A stretch of 64,000 bases of DNA from contig JACTAT010000016.1 in the NCBI GenBank assembly GCA_014526335.1, forward strand, positions 7,047,339-7,111,338, given 5' to 3'. A program made the position numbers and the translations under genes. Positions 23,619-33,129 of this stretch are shown here, piece by piece (positions within the stretch are counted from its first letter, which is position 1; every line of letters starts with the position of its first letter). The notes under the pieces are model-generated. The model did no database searches, had not been told where the DNA came from, and worked only from the letters and a program-made list of their open reading frames with translations. This stretch comes from Chrysaora quinquecirrha (Eukaryota > Cnidaria > Scyphozoa > Semaeostomeae > Pelagiidae).

Positions 23619-26600
23619 TTTTGTGCTAACAGATCTAACTAATAGAAGAGAGCAATAACGTAAATAACGAATAAGCCCCCACCTTCGAACAAGCCCTCCC
23701 TTTGAATAAGCCCCACCTAAGAATTCATTTTGCCAATGTGCCCTCCCTCGATTTAGGCCCCATGGGGAGTTATTCGAAGGATTTATGAATTTGTTTCTTT
23801 ATATAATGTATCTTTCAACCAATTAAAACACTGAACAAGTAGACATGGAATAATTCCAAGAAACCTAAGGAGCTACCTATCCTCAACTTTGAAAATTGTT
23901 TTAACTAAATCGAATACGGAATCTGCTTTGGGCATTTTGAGATATGGCCTCAAAATCACGTGATCGATGACGTCATCTTTCAATGATAAAAATCTATAAA
24001 AATAAAAAAATGGCAAAAACGTATGAAAAGTGATGTAATTTGCTATGTAAGTGCTAGCCATCGACCAAAGATCATTTGAGTCGATGCTTCGGTGCTACAT
24101 TTTTCCTTAAAGTCTGTTGCCAATATTTGACATACCTTTCTGCTCACATTTGTGACTTGTAAGTACTCTGACAGCTGTGAGACAGGCATGAAAACATCTA
24201 TTGAAAAGTTCTAGCGACTCCCGGTCAGCAGCAAGCTCCGTTTGGTCATACATGCAGCAAGTAACCGAACGTACTTCCCTCTTTGGTTTCAAATGCTCGT
24301 CTTCTTTTATTTTCAGAGTGTTTCGAAAGTGGAGGCAAGCCAAATTAGTGCACGCGAGAGCGAAAAATAACCCTCATTGTAGCTGCACCTGCCCAGTTTT
24401 AATAAATATCTTTCCCAGTCTAACTTGGATGGTCTTAGCCTACAAAGGGATTTCTTGATCCATAGTCTCCACTGCAGATGTCATGCCCGATGTCATGAGT
24501 ATCATAAAATGCTTTCTTTTGGTTCGACAGATTCATTTTGAACGCCTGGCGTGCGCATGGATAAAATAATCAAGTAATAAGCAGTCCATCCTTCCTAAAC
24601 GAACCTGCTGCCTAGCTCTTATTATGGTCAGCCTGTGGACACACTCTATAACTATTGTTTTGATTAATTAGTATTTTAGTTGATCTCTATCTGATACTCG
24701 GTTAGCATCTCTATGTGTTCCTCTCCATAACAGCTATCTTCTCTGATGACAATAAATTGTGCAGGAGCACGTCTCATCAAGGCTCTTGCGAGCAGGGCAG
24801 TCGACTTTAAAAGCAATATTCAGACAAGCGATCGGTCTTTATATGCCTGCTCCGGCTGCCGCTCCACCGCTGTGGGTAAGCAGGTCCTGTTCTGCACGAA
24901 GCTCGAGGAATTTCCTGTCGACTTTCCACTCAGGCTGGCCAATTATTTTGGCACACAACTCTGCAAATGTAGTTTCCTCTTACAACTACCGTTTCAAGGC
25001 AGGAGGTTGAGCGTCTCTTTCGGAGGTGTGGTCTTTTTCACAGGTCGCCTGATACATTGCTGCCTACTTGTCTTTTCCTTTTCGGTCTCCACTCTATCTA
25101 TTTCTGTGCTTAACCAGCTTTAATCATTGATGATACAGCACAGCCTTTAACTTCGGTAGTTGGTCTGCTGGTCTGCTTGTGTAAGAGGTGTTGGCTTGGC
25201 ATGATCTCGCAAGCCCGGTACTTTGTTTGCATGTACCAGGGTTTTGGAAAAATTCCCTGTCTAAAGTTAGTCCTGACAGGTTTTACTATATCAATTCAAC
25301 CAATAATCAGTCATTGGCTGTTGGCAAACAGCTAATTTTAATAAAAGAGTACAGATTTTTCTCTCTGCTATTCTTTCGACAACAAACTGGAACCATTAAC
25401 TTTAAAATAAGCACTCTCCTCGAATGAGCCCTCGCCCTAAAATTAATTATTGCCAATAAGCTCCCGGGGGGCTTCTTTGAGGATTTACGGTCATCAGAAT
25501 TTGAGTATACAAAGCTTCGAACGAGAATTTTCCTTTCTTTAGAAGCAATAATTTTTTTAGCATTTTTATAACATTTTAAGCAGTTATGATGCTGCTTTTC
25601 TGCAAAGTAGAAGGATAACTAAGTTTATAACCTATTTGAATACCCAGTAATTTGACTTTTGACTTTTTTATTTGCCTTGAATGTTGAAATTTCTTCCAGC
25701 AGTATTTGCATGATCCTTTTAACATTGTGCATTCCGTAGGTTTTTACCTAATTTATTATAAAGTTGCCCATATACACTATGACCTAAAGTCCTCCTAACA
25801 CACGATAGGGTACAGAGGAAAAGTAGTGATTAAAGAAGGTGCTGAAAAGGGATTACAATATCAGAGTATAAGGTCTTACGTCTTAGATTCTTAGATCGTA
25901 TATTCCTCCCCCTCCAAATTAAAAGCTTATCTATTTAATCACACTGACCTCTTCCTACTGTACTGTACCTAATGAAAGTTTTTTGCATTTATTTTGATTT
26001 TTTCTTATATATATTAGAAACAAGAGAACAATTTGAAGATTTCAAAACAGGCATTGATGAAAGACAGAAAAAGACTGACGAAAATGTCCAGAGTAAGTAT
26101 TATAAGATGAAATTCAAATTGAAAACAATGTTAATGTCATTATTTATTTGGATGGCAATAGATCAAATACGTAACAGTTGTTTGTTACAAGGTTTCTTAT
26201 GTGTATTCTCTGCTGAGCCCTAGATGCTGAGGCACTGAAAAAAGGAAATCTTTCTTTATGGCTTGTTTCTTAACATTTATTATCTTGAATGCTAACCAAA
26301 GTCCTTTCTTCAAGGCCGATTAAAATATCTTGCTAGGAGCAAATGCAAGTACTTTGACTGGCACAGTGTTGTTGATCATCAAAAAAGTCCATTTTATATG
26401 AAGAGGATAGCGTGTTGGGTCTATATGAAGTTGTTTGATGCTTAAAGTTATCTACCCTTGAGGTCTACTAATTTTGCCTTGAAAACCTGTTGAAGATATG
26501 TAGCTAGGATGTTGTCCGGGCAACTGTTATCAACAATGACCCTGCAAAATAATCAATCAACACCCTAGTTAACCACACAGCAATGAATGAAATTTTGAGT

Positions 26601-26977
26601 ATATATCATTTGAACTGTCTAGAAAATATCAAACGCGGATGAGTGTTCTTTGAAGGGTGTTGCGTGACCATAAGTATTCTTCTAAAGCAGCGGAGCTCAA
26701 AAGCAGATATACGCTTTTCTAGTGCTTTGCTGTGGGTCCAAAGTTGAGGATAGGTAGTAATTTATTTATTTATTTAGGAATACTAAATTTCATGGATATA
26801 ACGGTAACCAATTACTCCAACATCGATTTCATCATTGGGGCTGAGCCCCCTGTTCTAAAAATAGATCATAGGGGCATTTTTCAGCTTGGGTCTGTTTCGC
26901 ATCGTTTTCTACGACTCAAACTGCATATTTTGTGAAATTTTCATGCTGGTATCATATTTTGCACAATTGAAGTGTTA
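23619..26977. repeat. Tandem unit 6 (3359 bp)
   Basis: Sixth full copy. Its start matches unit 2 ('aatagaagag') while its end matches unit 3 ('caaggccgat' at 26311), so it looks recombinant. Confidence 0.95.
26018..26092 (+). CDS. Coiled-coil-like exon, copy 6
   Basis: Last complete copy in the array, nucleotide-identical to copy 1. The acceptor ends at 26017 and the donor starts at 26093. The next recognisable coding exon downstream on this strand is NACHT exon A. Confidence 0.75.
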
Positions 26978-28133
26978 TTTTGTGCTAACAGATCTAACTA
27001 ATACAAGAGAGCAATAACGTAAATAACGAATAAGCCCCCACCTTCGAACAAGCCCTCCCCTTTGAATAAGCCCCCACCTAAGAATTCATTTTTGCCAATG
27101 TGCCCTCCCCTCGATTTAGCCCCCATGGGGAGGTATTCGGAGGATTTGTGAATTTGTTTCTGTATATAATGTATCTTTCAACCAATTAAAACACTGAACA
27201 AGTAGACATGGGATAATTCCAAGAAACCTAAGGAGCTACCTATCCTCAACTTTGAAAACTGTTTTTAACTAAATCGAATACGGAATCTGCTTTGGGCAAT
27301 TTGAGATATGGCCTCAAAATCACGTGATCGATGACGTCATCTTTCAATGATAAAAAATCTATAAAAAATAAAAAAAATGGCGAAAACGTATTAAAATTGA
27401 TGTAATTTGCTATGTAAGTGCTAGCTATCGACCAAAGATCCTTTGAGTCGATGCTTCGGTGCTACATTTTTCCTTAAAGTCTGTTGCCAATATTTGACAT
27501 ACCTTTCTGCTCACACTTGTGACTTGTAAGTACTCTGACAGCTGTGAGACAAGCATGAAAACATCTATTGAAAAGTTCTAGCGATTCCTGGTCAGCAGCA
27601 AGCTCGGTTTGGTCATACATGCAGCAAGTAACCGAACGTACTTCCCTCTTTGGTTTCAAATGCTCGTCTTCTTTTATTTTCAGAGTGTTTCGAAAATGGA
27701 GGCAAGCCAAATTAGTGCACGCGAGAGCGAAAAATAACCCTCATTGTAGCTGCACCTGCCCAGTTTTAATAAATATCTTTCCCAGTCTAACTTGGATGGT
27801 CTTAGCCTACAAAGGGATTTCTTGATCCATAGTCTCCACTGCAGATGTCATGCCCGATGTCATGAGTATCATCAAATGCTTTCTTTTGGTTCGAACGCCT
27901 GGCGTGCGCATGGATGAAATAATCAAGTAATAAGCAGTCCATCCTTCCTAAACGAACCTGCTGCCTAGCTCTTCTTATGGTCAGCCTGTGGACACACTCT
28001 ATAACTATTGTTTGGATTAATTAGTATTTTAGTTGATCTCTATCTGATACTCGGTTAGTATCTCTATGTGTTCCTCTCCATAACAGCTATCTTCTCTGAT
28101 GACAATAAATTGTGCAGGAGCACGTCTCATCAA
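26978..28133. repeat. Tandem unit 7, truncated (1156 bp)
   Basis: Follows the other units up to 'cacgtctcatcaa', where similarity stops abruptly at 28133. The remaining ~2.2 kb, including the position of a seventh exon, is absent and is replaced by sequence related to the retrotransposon end. It has private differences, such as a short deletion near 27893 ('ggttcgaacgcct'). Confidence 0.9.
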
Positions 28134-28352
28134 CCCTGGCCCTACTTGGGGTCAGTGACGATATATTTGTCCTTGCGGTTTCCATCCAAGATAAGACATA
28201 ACTTCAGTTAAGACATAACTTCAGGTAAGACATAACTTCAGTTTTCCTCTTCAGCTGAAATGTAGGGCAGGAGGGTGGGAATTAAATCTTAAGATTTTAT
28301 AATCATGAAATCAAAATTTCTTTTTAGGCCTTCGGCCCTTAAGAAATTTAAG
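28134..28352. repeat. Junction segment with fold-back sequence
   Basis: Begins with 'ccctggccctacttgggg', a partial copy of the inner part of the DIRS terminal repeat. A triplicated 17-bp motif 'aagacataacttcag' plus two bases follows at about 28193-28244. Then comes a fold-back with an imperfect left arm at 28282-28324 and a right arm at 28340-28384, separated by 'aggccttcggccctt', which overlaps the left terminal repeat. This is probably an extra element end left by a complex insertion. Confidence 0.6.
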
Positions 28353-28440
28353 AATTTCATGTCTTATAAAATCTTAAGATTTAATGTACTTCAACAAGGA
28401 CCCTGGCCCTACTTGGGCCCAGGCTCCTAGTTGATCGCCC
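28353..28440. repeat. DIRS-like element, left terminal inverted repeat
   Basis: 88 bp, reverse complement of 32616-32703 with only about two differences. It includes 'aaaatcttaagattt' and 'cctggccctacttgggccca'. Confidence 0.9.
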
Positions 28441-28450
28441 TTATTCAAAG

Positions 28451-29287
28451 CTAAGGAACCTGTTGCTTCGAGGCCAGCAAGGTTCTTGTGTACATTTCAG
28501 ACTGTGTTATGATTTCCTTATTGTAATGTTTCTCCCACACCGATTGTCCTTTCCAATTTCCACATTTTAGGATATCCTTTGTTGTAAGACCTCTTTGAGA
28601 TACTTTGGAAGAGCTTGCAGCCCTAACCGAGTGTGGCTTGAATTTCTGGGTGTCTATACCTGATTTCCCCAGGAGAGATGTGATCCACCTTGTCAGTGAA
28701 GATTTTGTAATAGGTTTGTGTGGTGGATTTACGCTAAGCCAGAAAAAGTCCCGATCTGCTGTGGTCAACTTTTCCCTCCAGGGCTTTGTCATGTTGAGAT
28801 AAGCTTCAATGCATGAGGCTGGACAAAGTGCCTTACTTTGAGGGAATGCATGAAACACCATTGGTGGGTTTACTATCCCTTGTTTTGAATGCTTTACATT
28901 GCCTGAGGGGTAGATTTCATACGAATTGCCGATTTTGCGAGTTTTTGAGATTCGTAGAGCGTGAAGCTCCGATCCCCTGCTTGCAGAGGTGAGACCCATA
29001 GGTGTTATAGCCTTTTCGGACAACTCCATTGGCTTAAGCAAGTTATTTTCGACTAAGTGAGTTTTAATGTAATCCAAAACCTGTTCTACGTCCCAAACAA
29101 ATGCGTATTTCGGTTCGGGAGGTCTCTCCTTAGATATCCCTTTCAGAAGGGTTTTTATTTAAGGATGTTCTCCCACTTTGAAGCCTTCTATAGGCTTGTG
29201 CATTGCCGATATTGCCGATCTATAGTTGTTGATAGTTCTGTACGCCCTGCCAGTATCAAATAGGTTTGCTAGGAAATTTATGATGTA
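28451..29287 (-). pseudogene. Tyrosine recombinase of the DIRS-like element, nonsense-interrupted
   Basis: The open part (29077 to 28451, 208 codons) holds the catalytic signature of DIRS recombinases: Arg34 in 'SRGSE', His149 and Arg152 in 'HSVRAAS', and the nucleophile candidate Tyr185 in 'HYNKE'. The same frame continues upstream to about 29287 with family-like sequence ('FDTGRAYRTINNYRSAISA'). It is cut by a TAA at 29159-29161 (complement), and a frame change separates it from the RT/RNase H frame. This enzyme would recombine the circular cDNA into the genome. This copy cannot make a full-length protein. Confidence 0.8.
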
Positions 29288-29333
29288 GGTTATAGGGCAT
29301 CAAAATGGATCAACCTGTTGTTCACAACACCAG

Positions 29334-31499
29334 CTAGAAAAGTTTTTCCAGCTTGCATTGTAATTGCTTCGCTTTCCTTTGCTCTTGCCTTAATGATAAG
29401 GTTGGAAGCTGATGCTGATATTCCAGTGCTTTGTATTTGTTCCCTGAGATTTGCCATGCCACTAATTTCAAGGTCCCGTTCCTCATCAGGGGATGTATTG
29501 TTCCCCCGGGATTCAGGAGGAGTTGGCGATATTGTGGCAATAGTATAGGGTTTCTGATGGCCATGTCCAAGAGCTGAGGATACCATGGCTGGGCAACCCA
29601 TAGCGGGGTGATTAGTATCGTCTCTATCCCGTGTTTTTTCACTTTTCTCAAGGTCTTCCCTATGAGATTGAAAGGAGGGAAAGCATATGGGAACATGCGG
29701 TCCCAATTTTGTAGCAGGGCGTTCGTTGCCTCGCTGGCCGGTTCTGGCTTCCTGCTCATGTACCTTGGGAGTTGATGGGAGAGACGTGATGCAAAGAGGT
29801 CTATCTCCGGTTCCCCCAGGAGTAGACAAATCTTGTGGAAGATCTTCGATTGAAGTTTCCACTCGCTGGAGTCCCAAGTATTCCGAGACTCGTAGTCTGC
29901 CTCCTTGTTCAGATTTGTTCGAATGTACTCTACTGTAAGGGTGATCCCTTTTGACAGTAAGTATTGCCAGATCCTCTTTGCTATTTCTATGAGTGCCTGG
30001 TTTCTTGTCCCCCCCATTTTCATTATATATGAAAGGGCAGTGGTGTTGTCCACTCTGAGGTGTATGGATTTCACGTTCTCCTCCCTGGTGAATGTTCTGA
30101 TGGCCAGCTCGGCTGCTATCATTTCTAACTCGTTGATGTGACGTTTCTTTTCTTGTTTGCTCCATGGGCCCCCTGTAGAGATCCCTTGGCAATGAGCACC
30201 CCAGCCCCCCTGAGCACCCCCTGCCGCATCTGATGTGATGATCATCTCTGGTGGTGTAATTTGATTGGTTTCCCCAATTCGTTCCATATGATCAGGTTCT
30301 CCTTCTACAAGGTGAGCTCTGCGAGGGCTTCTGGGGTCAGGTATACCTTTGTCTCGTACCACTTGGAACCCAGGTTGTTGGTCAGGAAGCTCTGAAGATA
30401 TCGGACCTGTAATTGGGCTGGCATGAAAGCTTGGGCTGTGGACATGAGTTTCCCTGAAATTTTGGTTAGCTTTCTCAGCGATATGTGGGGATTTTCCAGG
30501 GTTTCCTGACAAAGTTGTAAAATTGATTGCGTTTTTGTCTCTGGTATTGCAAATGTCATTTCTTTGGAGTCTATTTTTACTCCCAGGAATTCTACTGTCG
30601 AGGAGGGTGTCAGGACTGACTTGTCCCAATTTATCACAAACCCTAAGTTTTGAAGCAGAAACAGAACTGTGTCTTTTGCCATTTCTACTTCCTTTTGGGA
30701 CTTTGCCATTATTAGCATGTCGTCTATGAAAATTATCAGCCTGATGTTTATCTTTCTTAGGAGGGTGACTGGGACTTTTAACAGTTTTGTAAATACCCTT
30801 GGGGCTGGCCCCAGACCGAAGACCAGCGACGTGTACTCGTACAGATTTCCGTCCCACCGAAAACGTATTAGCTTTCTGCTTTCTTTTGCGAGATTGACTG
30901 CATAGTATGCGTTTTTTAAATCTATCTTTACCAGCCAGTCTCCTTGGAGGATCTCTTGGGCATTTTTCAGCGTTTCCATTTTGAATTTCTCGTATGGGAC
31001 TACTGCGTTTAGTGGTTTTAGGTTTACAATAGGCCTGTATTGGCCTTTTTCCTTTTTCTCCCTTAGAAAGATTGTGCTTATGATTTTTTCCGATCTTGTT
31101 GCTTGCTGGGCGAATGACACCCATTTCCAGCATGTTTTGCACCTCTTTTGAGACTATTTGAGCCTGATTTTCGTTCATGCTCAGTTGATTTGGCTCTGAT
31201 TTTTGACACGGGTATTTTAGGAGAGGGATTTTGTATCCCTTTATCCATTCCAAGATAACTTGATCTGTTGTTATCTTTGCCCATTGGGGTAGGAAGTGTC
31301 TTAGTCTCCCTCCCATCGGGTATCTTGCCAGTGTCGGTGTTATCAACCCTCGTATAAGAGAGTGAACATTCATCTGGCATATTGGGTGCAAAGTAATGCT
31401 GGATATGAGTGGACTGCTCATGCTTTGATTGACTCTCGGGTTTCTTACCTCTTGAGTCTCTGTAGGAAGATGTGGCTTTACCTTGCTCCACCAGACCAC
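29334..31499 (-). pseudogene. Reverse transcriptase/RNase H of the DIRS-like element, frameshifted
   Basis: The reverse transcriptase core is in the frame 31120-30305: 'GQYRPIVNLKPLN', 'KIDLKNAYY', 'FGLGPAP' and the catalytic 'FIDDML' (residues 131-136 of that frame). The segments before it (to about 31120) and after it (from about 30300), including the RNase H domain beginning near 'MIITSDAA' and ending near 29334, lie in another frame. The long 721-codon frame covering the whole stretch is therefore only partly meaningful: its middle reads the wrong frame through the RT domain. At least two frameshifts make this a non-functional copy. Confidence 0.8.
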
Positions 31500-32625
31500 T
31501 GTCGTATTTCCTTCCAGTGGAGCCTTCTCGAAAGGGCTTTTGCTTTTTTAAGCCATTCTGAAGGTATGGCAGTGTGTTCAATTCCACTGCCTTGGCATCT
31601 CTCTGGACAGCCTTCATGAATTTGTCCCCGAAGAGATGGTTGTTCTCTCCGTCAAGGTCTTTCTTGTATTTCTCTTTGACCCATCTATGGGCTCTCTCCC
31701 TGTTCTTTGCCAGGGAAGACAACACAGCCCTACGTCTGTGGAAGGTTACTGCAGAGATCGCCTGTGTTAACAGGGTCATGCTTTTGTCCAGTTTGCGTCT
31801 TAAGAAAGAGGCGTTTATTTTTCCTCTTTTCTTTTTGTGGCACATCTGCCACACCTGGCTTAGAGGGCCAGTGATATCTCTAATCTTAGAGCTGATTCTT
31901 GTTAAAGATCTGTCATCGATGGTAGCGAAGCTACCTTTCCCCTCCGTGAGGTATGTCTCCATTATGTTATCAAGTTGTGGAGTCGGAGGAAGATTCTTTG
32001 GTGCTGGGGTGTCTGCAGTTATATTTTCTCGAAGCTCCTCCTCTGTGTAATGCTCCTGCAGATTTTTGGTATAGGCCTTGACAAGCTTTTTGTCTAATTT
32101 CCAGGCATTGGCCTCCCCAGTTTTCGTCATTTGCCAGAGGGCGGAATTTCCGTCCTCTGATGACGATGACTCATCACTGGATTCTGTCTCAGATGACGAG
32201 GACGAGCTCGAAGAGCTAGAATTTGACGAAGAGGAATTAAAATCCTTCTTCCTGCGTTTGAGTTTTAGTTTTGGAGGCGTTTTAGCCTTCCTTTTCTTTG
32301 ACTTAGCAGGAGGCCTTTTAGCCTTCCTTGTTTTATGAGGCATATTAGCCTTCTTTATCTTTTGATCATTGTCACACGATTTGTGTTCAACAGGCCTACC
32401 ACTGTGGCTAGGCGCATATCCGTTTGAATCCGTGTAATCCTCTTCTCCGTCTTGCTGAAAAGACTCGTAATCCTCACCTGAATGTTCTTCAGGTGAATTT
32501 TGCTGTTCTTCATCGTTAATCGAGGATGGAAACCGTTTGTTTTCCGTCTCTTGTGTCTCTGAAATTTGGGAGTTTTCAGGAGACGCCATGCTTCGCTTCG
32601 ACGGAAAACAAACAAGGGCGATCAA
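31078..32625 (-). CDS. gag-like ORF of the DIRS-like element
   Basis: An open frame whose likely start is the Met at 32589 (residue 13 of the open stretch). The N-terminal ~90 residues are acidic (Glu, Asp, Gln). A Lys/Arg/Pro-rich stretch then leads into a run of about a dozen serines and acidic residues (about residues 130-165). The central part around 'ISSKIRDITGPLSQVW' resembles the gag-like ORF1 of DIRS elements, which packages the RNA. The C-terminal ~130 codons overlap the pol frame and probably read out of frame after a shift. No zinc knuckle is visible. Confidence 0.7.
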   Translation of the reverse strand: MIALVCFPSKRSMASPENSQISETQETENKRFPSSINDEEQQNSPEEHSGEDYESFQQDGEEDYTDSNGYAPSHSGRPVEHKSCDNDQKIKKANMPHKTRKAKRPPAKSKKRKAKTPPKLKLKRRKKDFNSSSSNSSSSSSSSSSETESSDESSSSEDGNSALWQMTKTGEANAWKLDKKLVKAYTKNLQEHYTEEELRENITADTPAPKNLPPTPQLDNIMETYLTEGKGSFATIDDRSLTRISSKIRDITGPLSQVWQMCHKKKRGKINASFLRRKLDKSMTLLTQAISAVTFHRRRAVLSSLAKNRERAHRWVKEKYKKDLDGENNHLFGDKFMKAVQRDAKAVELNTLPYLQNGLKKQKPFREGSTGRKYDSGLVEQGKATSSYRDSRGKKPESQSKHEQSTHIQHYFAPNMPDECSLSYTRVDNTDTGKIPDGRETKTLPTPMGKDNNRSSYLGMDKGIQNPSPKIPVSKIRAKSTEHERKSGSNSLKRGAKHAGNGCHSPSKQQDRKKS

Positions 32626-32703
32626 CTAGGAGCCTGGGCCCAAGTAGGGCCAGGGTCCTTGTTGAAGCACATTAAATCTTAAGATTTTATAAGACATGAA
32701 ATC
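32616..32703. repeat. DIRS-like element, right terminal inverted repeat
   Basis: Mate of 28353-28440. The gag start codon lies about 27 bp inside it, so the repeat probably serves as the promoter-proximal end of the minus-strand transcript. Confidence 0.9.
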
Positions 32704-33129
32704 ACAGCCTGCCTGACCTGACACTTGATCCACGCCATCAACCAGTTTAGATTTCGCGCCAAATTAGCTCAAGAGACACTCTAGCCCAGGCCACTAACAT
32801 CCCAGCTTTCCCAGAAAAGCTGGGTATTGCTGTGCTTTCTCGACTTTGCGATGATTCCCAGCTTGCTAGGAAAACTGGGAAAGCTTTCTTCTTTGTTAAA
32901 AATTCTCTACACTTTTCCAAGTTTGTTGAACTTCCCAGTTTTCCCAGAAAGTTGGGAAAATAATTCCTAGCTTTCCCAGAAATGTCACAAAGCTGGGTCA
33001 ACAATTCCTAGCTTTCCCAGAAACCTGGGCTTTAATTTTGATCAAATTTTGAAAAAAGCTGGGAAACCTGGGGAAATCCTAGGAAATCCCAGCTTTCCCA
33101 GCTTTGTTCCTAGCTTTTTTGGTACGGGA
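32704..33129. repeat. Irregular repeat of a cccagctttcccagaaa-type motif
   Basis: From about 32795 to 33110 the words 'agctttcccagaaa', 'agctggg' and 'cccagttttcccagaaa' recur in both orientations at irregular spacing of about 40-60 bp. This gives short imperfect palindromes of the form 'cccagctt...aagctggg'. No coding sequence. Confidence 0.6.

Larger units (their letters stand above)
28353..32703 (-). mobile_element. DIRS-like (tyrosine recombinase) retrotransposon, degenerate
   Basis: A 4351-bp element bounded by nearly perfect 88-bp inverted repeats (28353-28440 and 32616-32703). On the minus strand it encodes, in order, a gag-like protein, reverse transcriptase/RNase H and a tyrosine recombinase. 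This is the DIRS order, in which integration uses a tyrosine recombinase instead of an integrase. No methyltransferase domain was seen. Several frames are broken, so the copy is dead. It lies antisense to the NLR exons in what would be an intron. A target-site duplication was not expected for this order and none was identified. Confidence 0.85.

Noticed and set aside
7978..25123. Recurrent 83-125-codon frames beginning MTINCAGAR, and 78-codon minus-strand frames beginning MACLHFRN, in each tandem unit
   Set aside because: They are copies of one non-coding segment. Their length changes with single substitutions between units, and they show no domain and no splice context.
29290..30192. A 300-codon minus-strand protein overlapping the RNase H region
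   Set aside because: Its sequence is low in hydrophobic residues and shows no domain; it is an alternative frame of the RNase H domain.
29334..31499. A single 721-codon protein on the minus strand
   Set aside because: The RT motifs lie in another frame (31120-30305), so the middle of this frame is an accidental open stretch.
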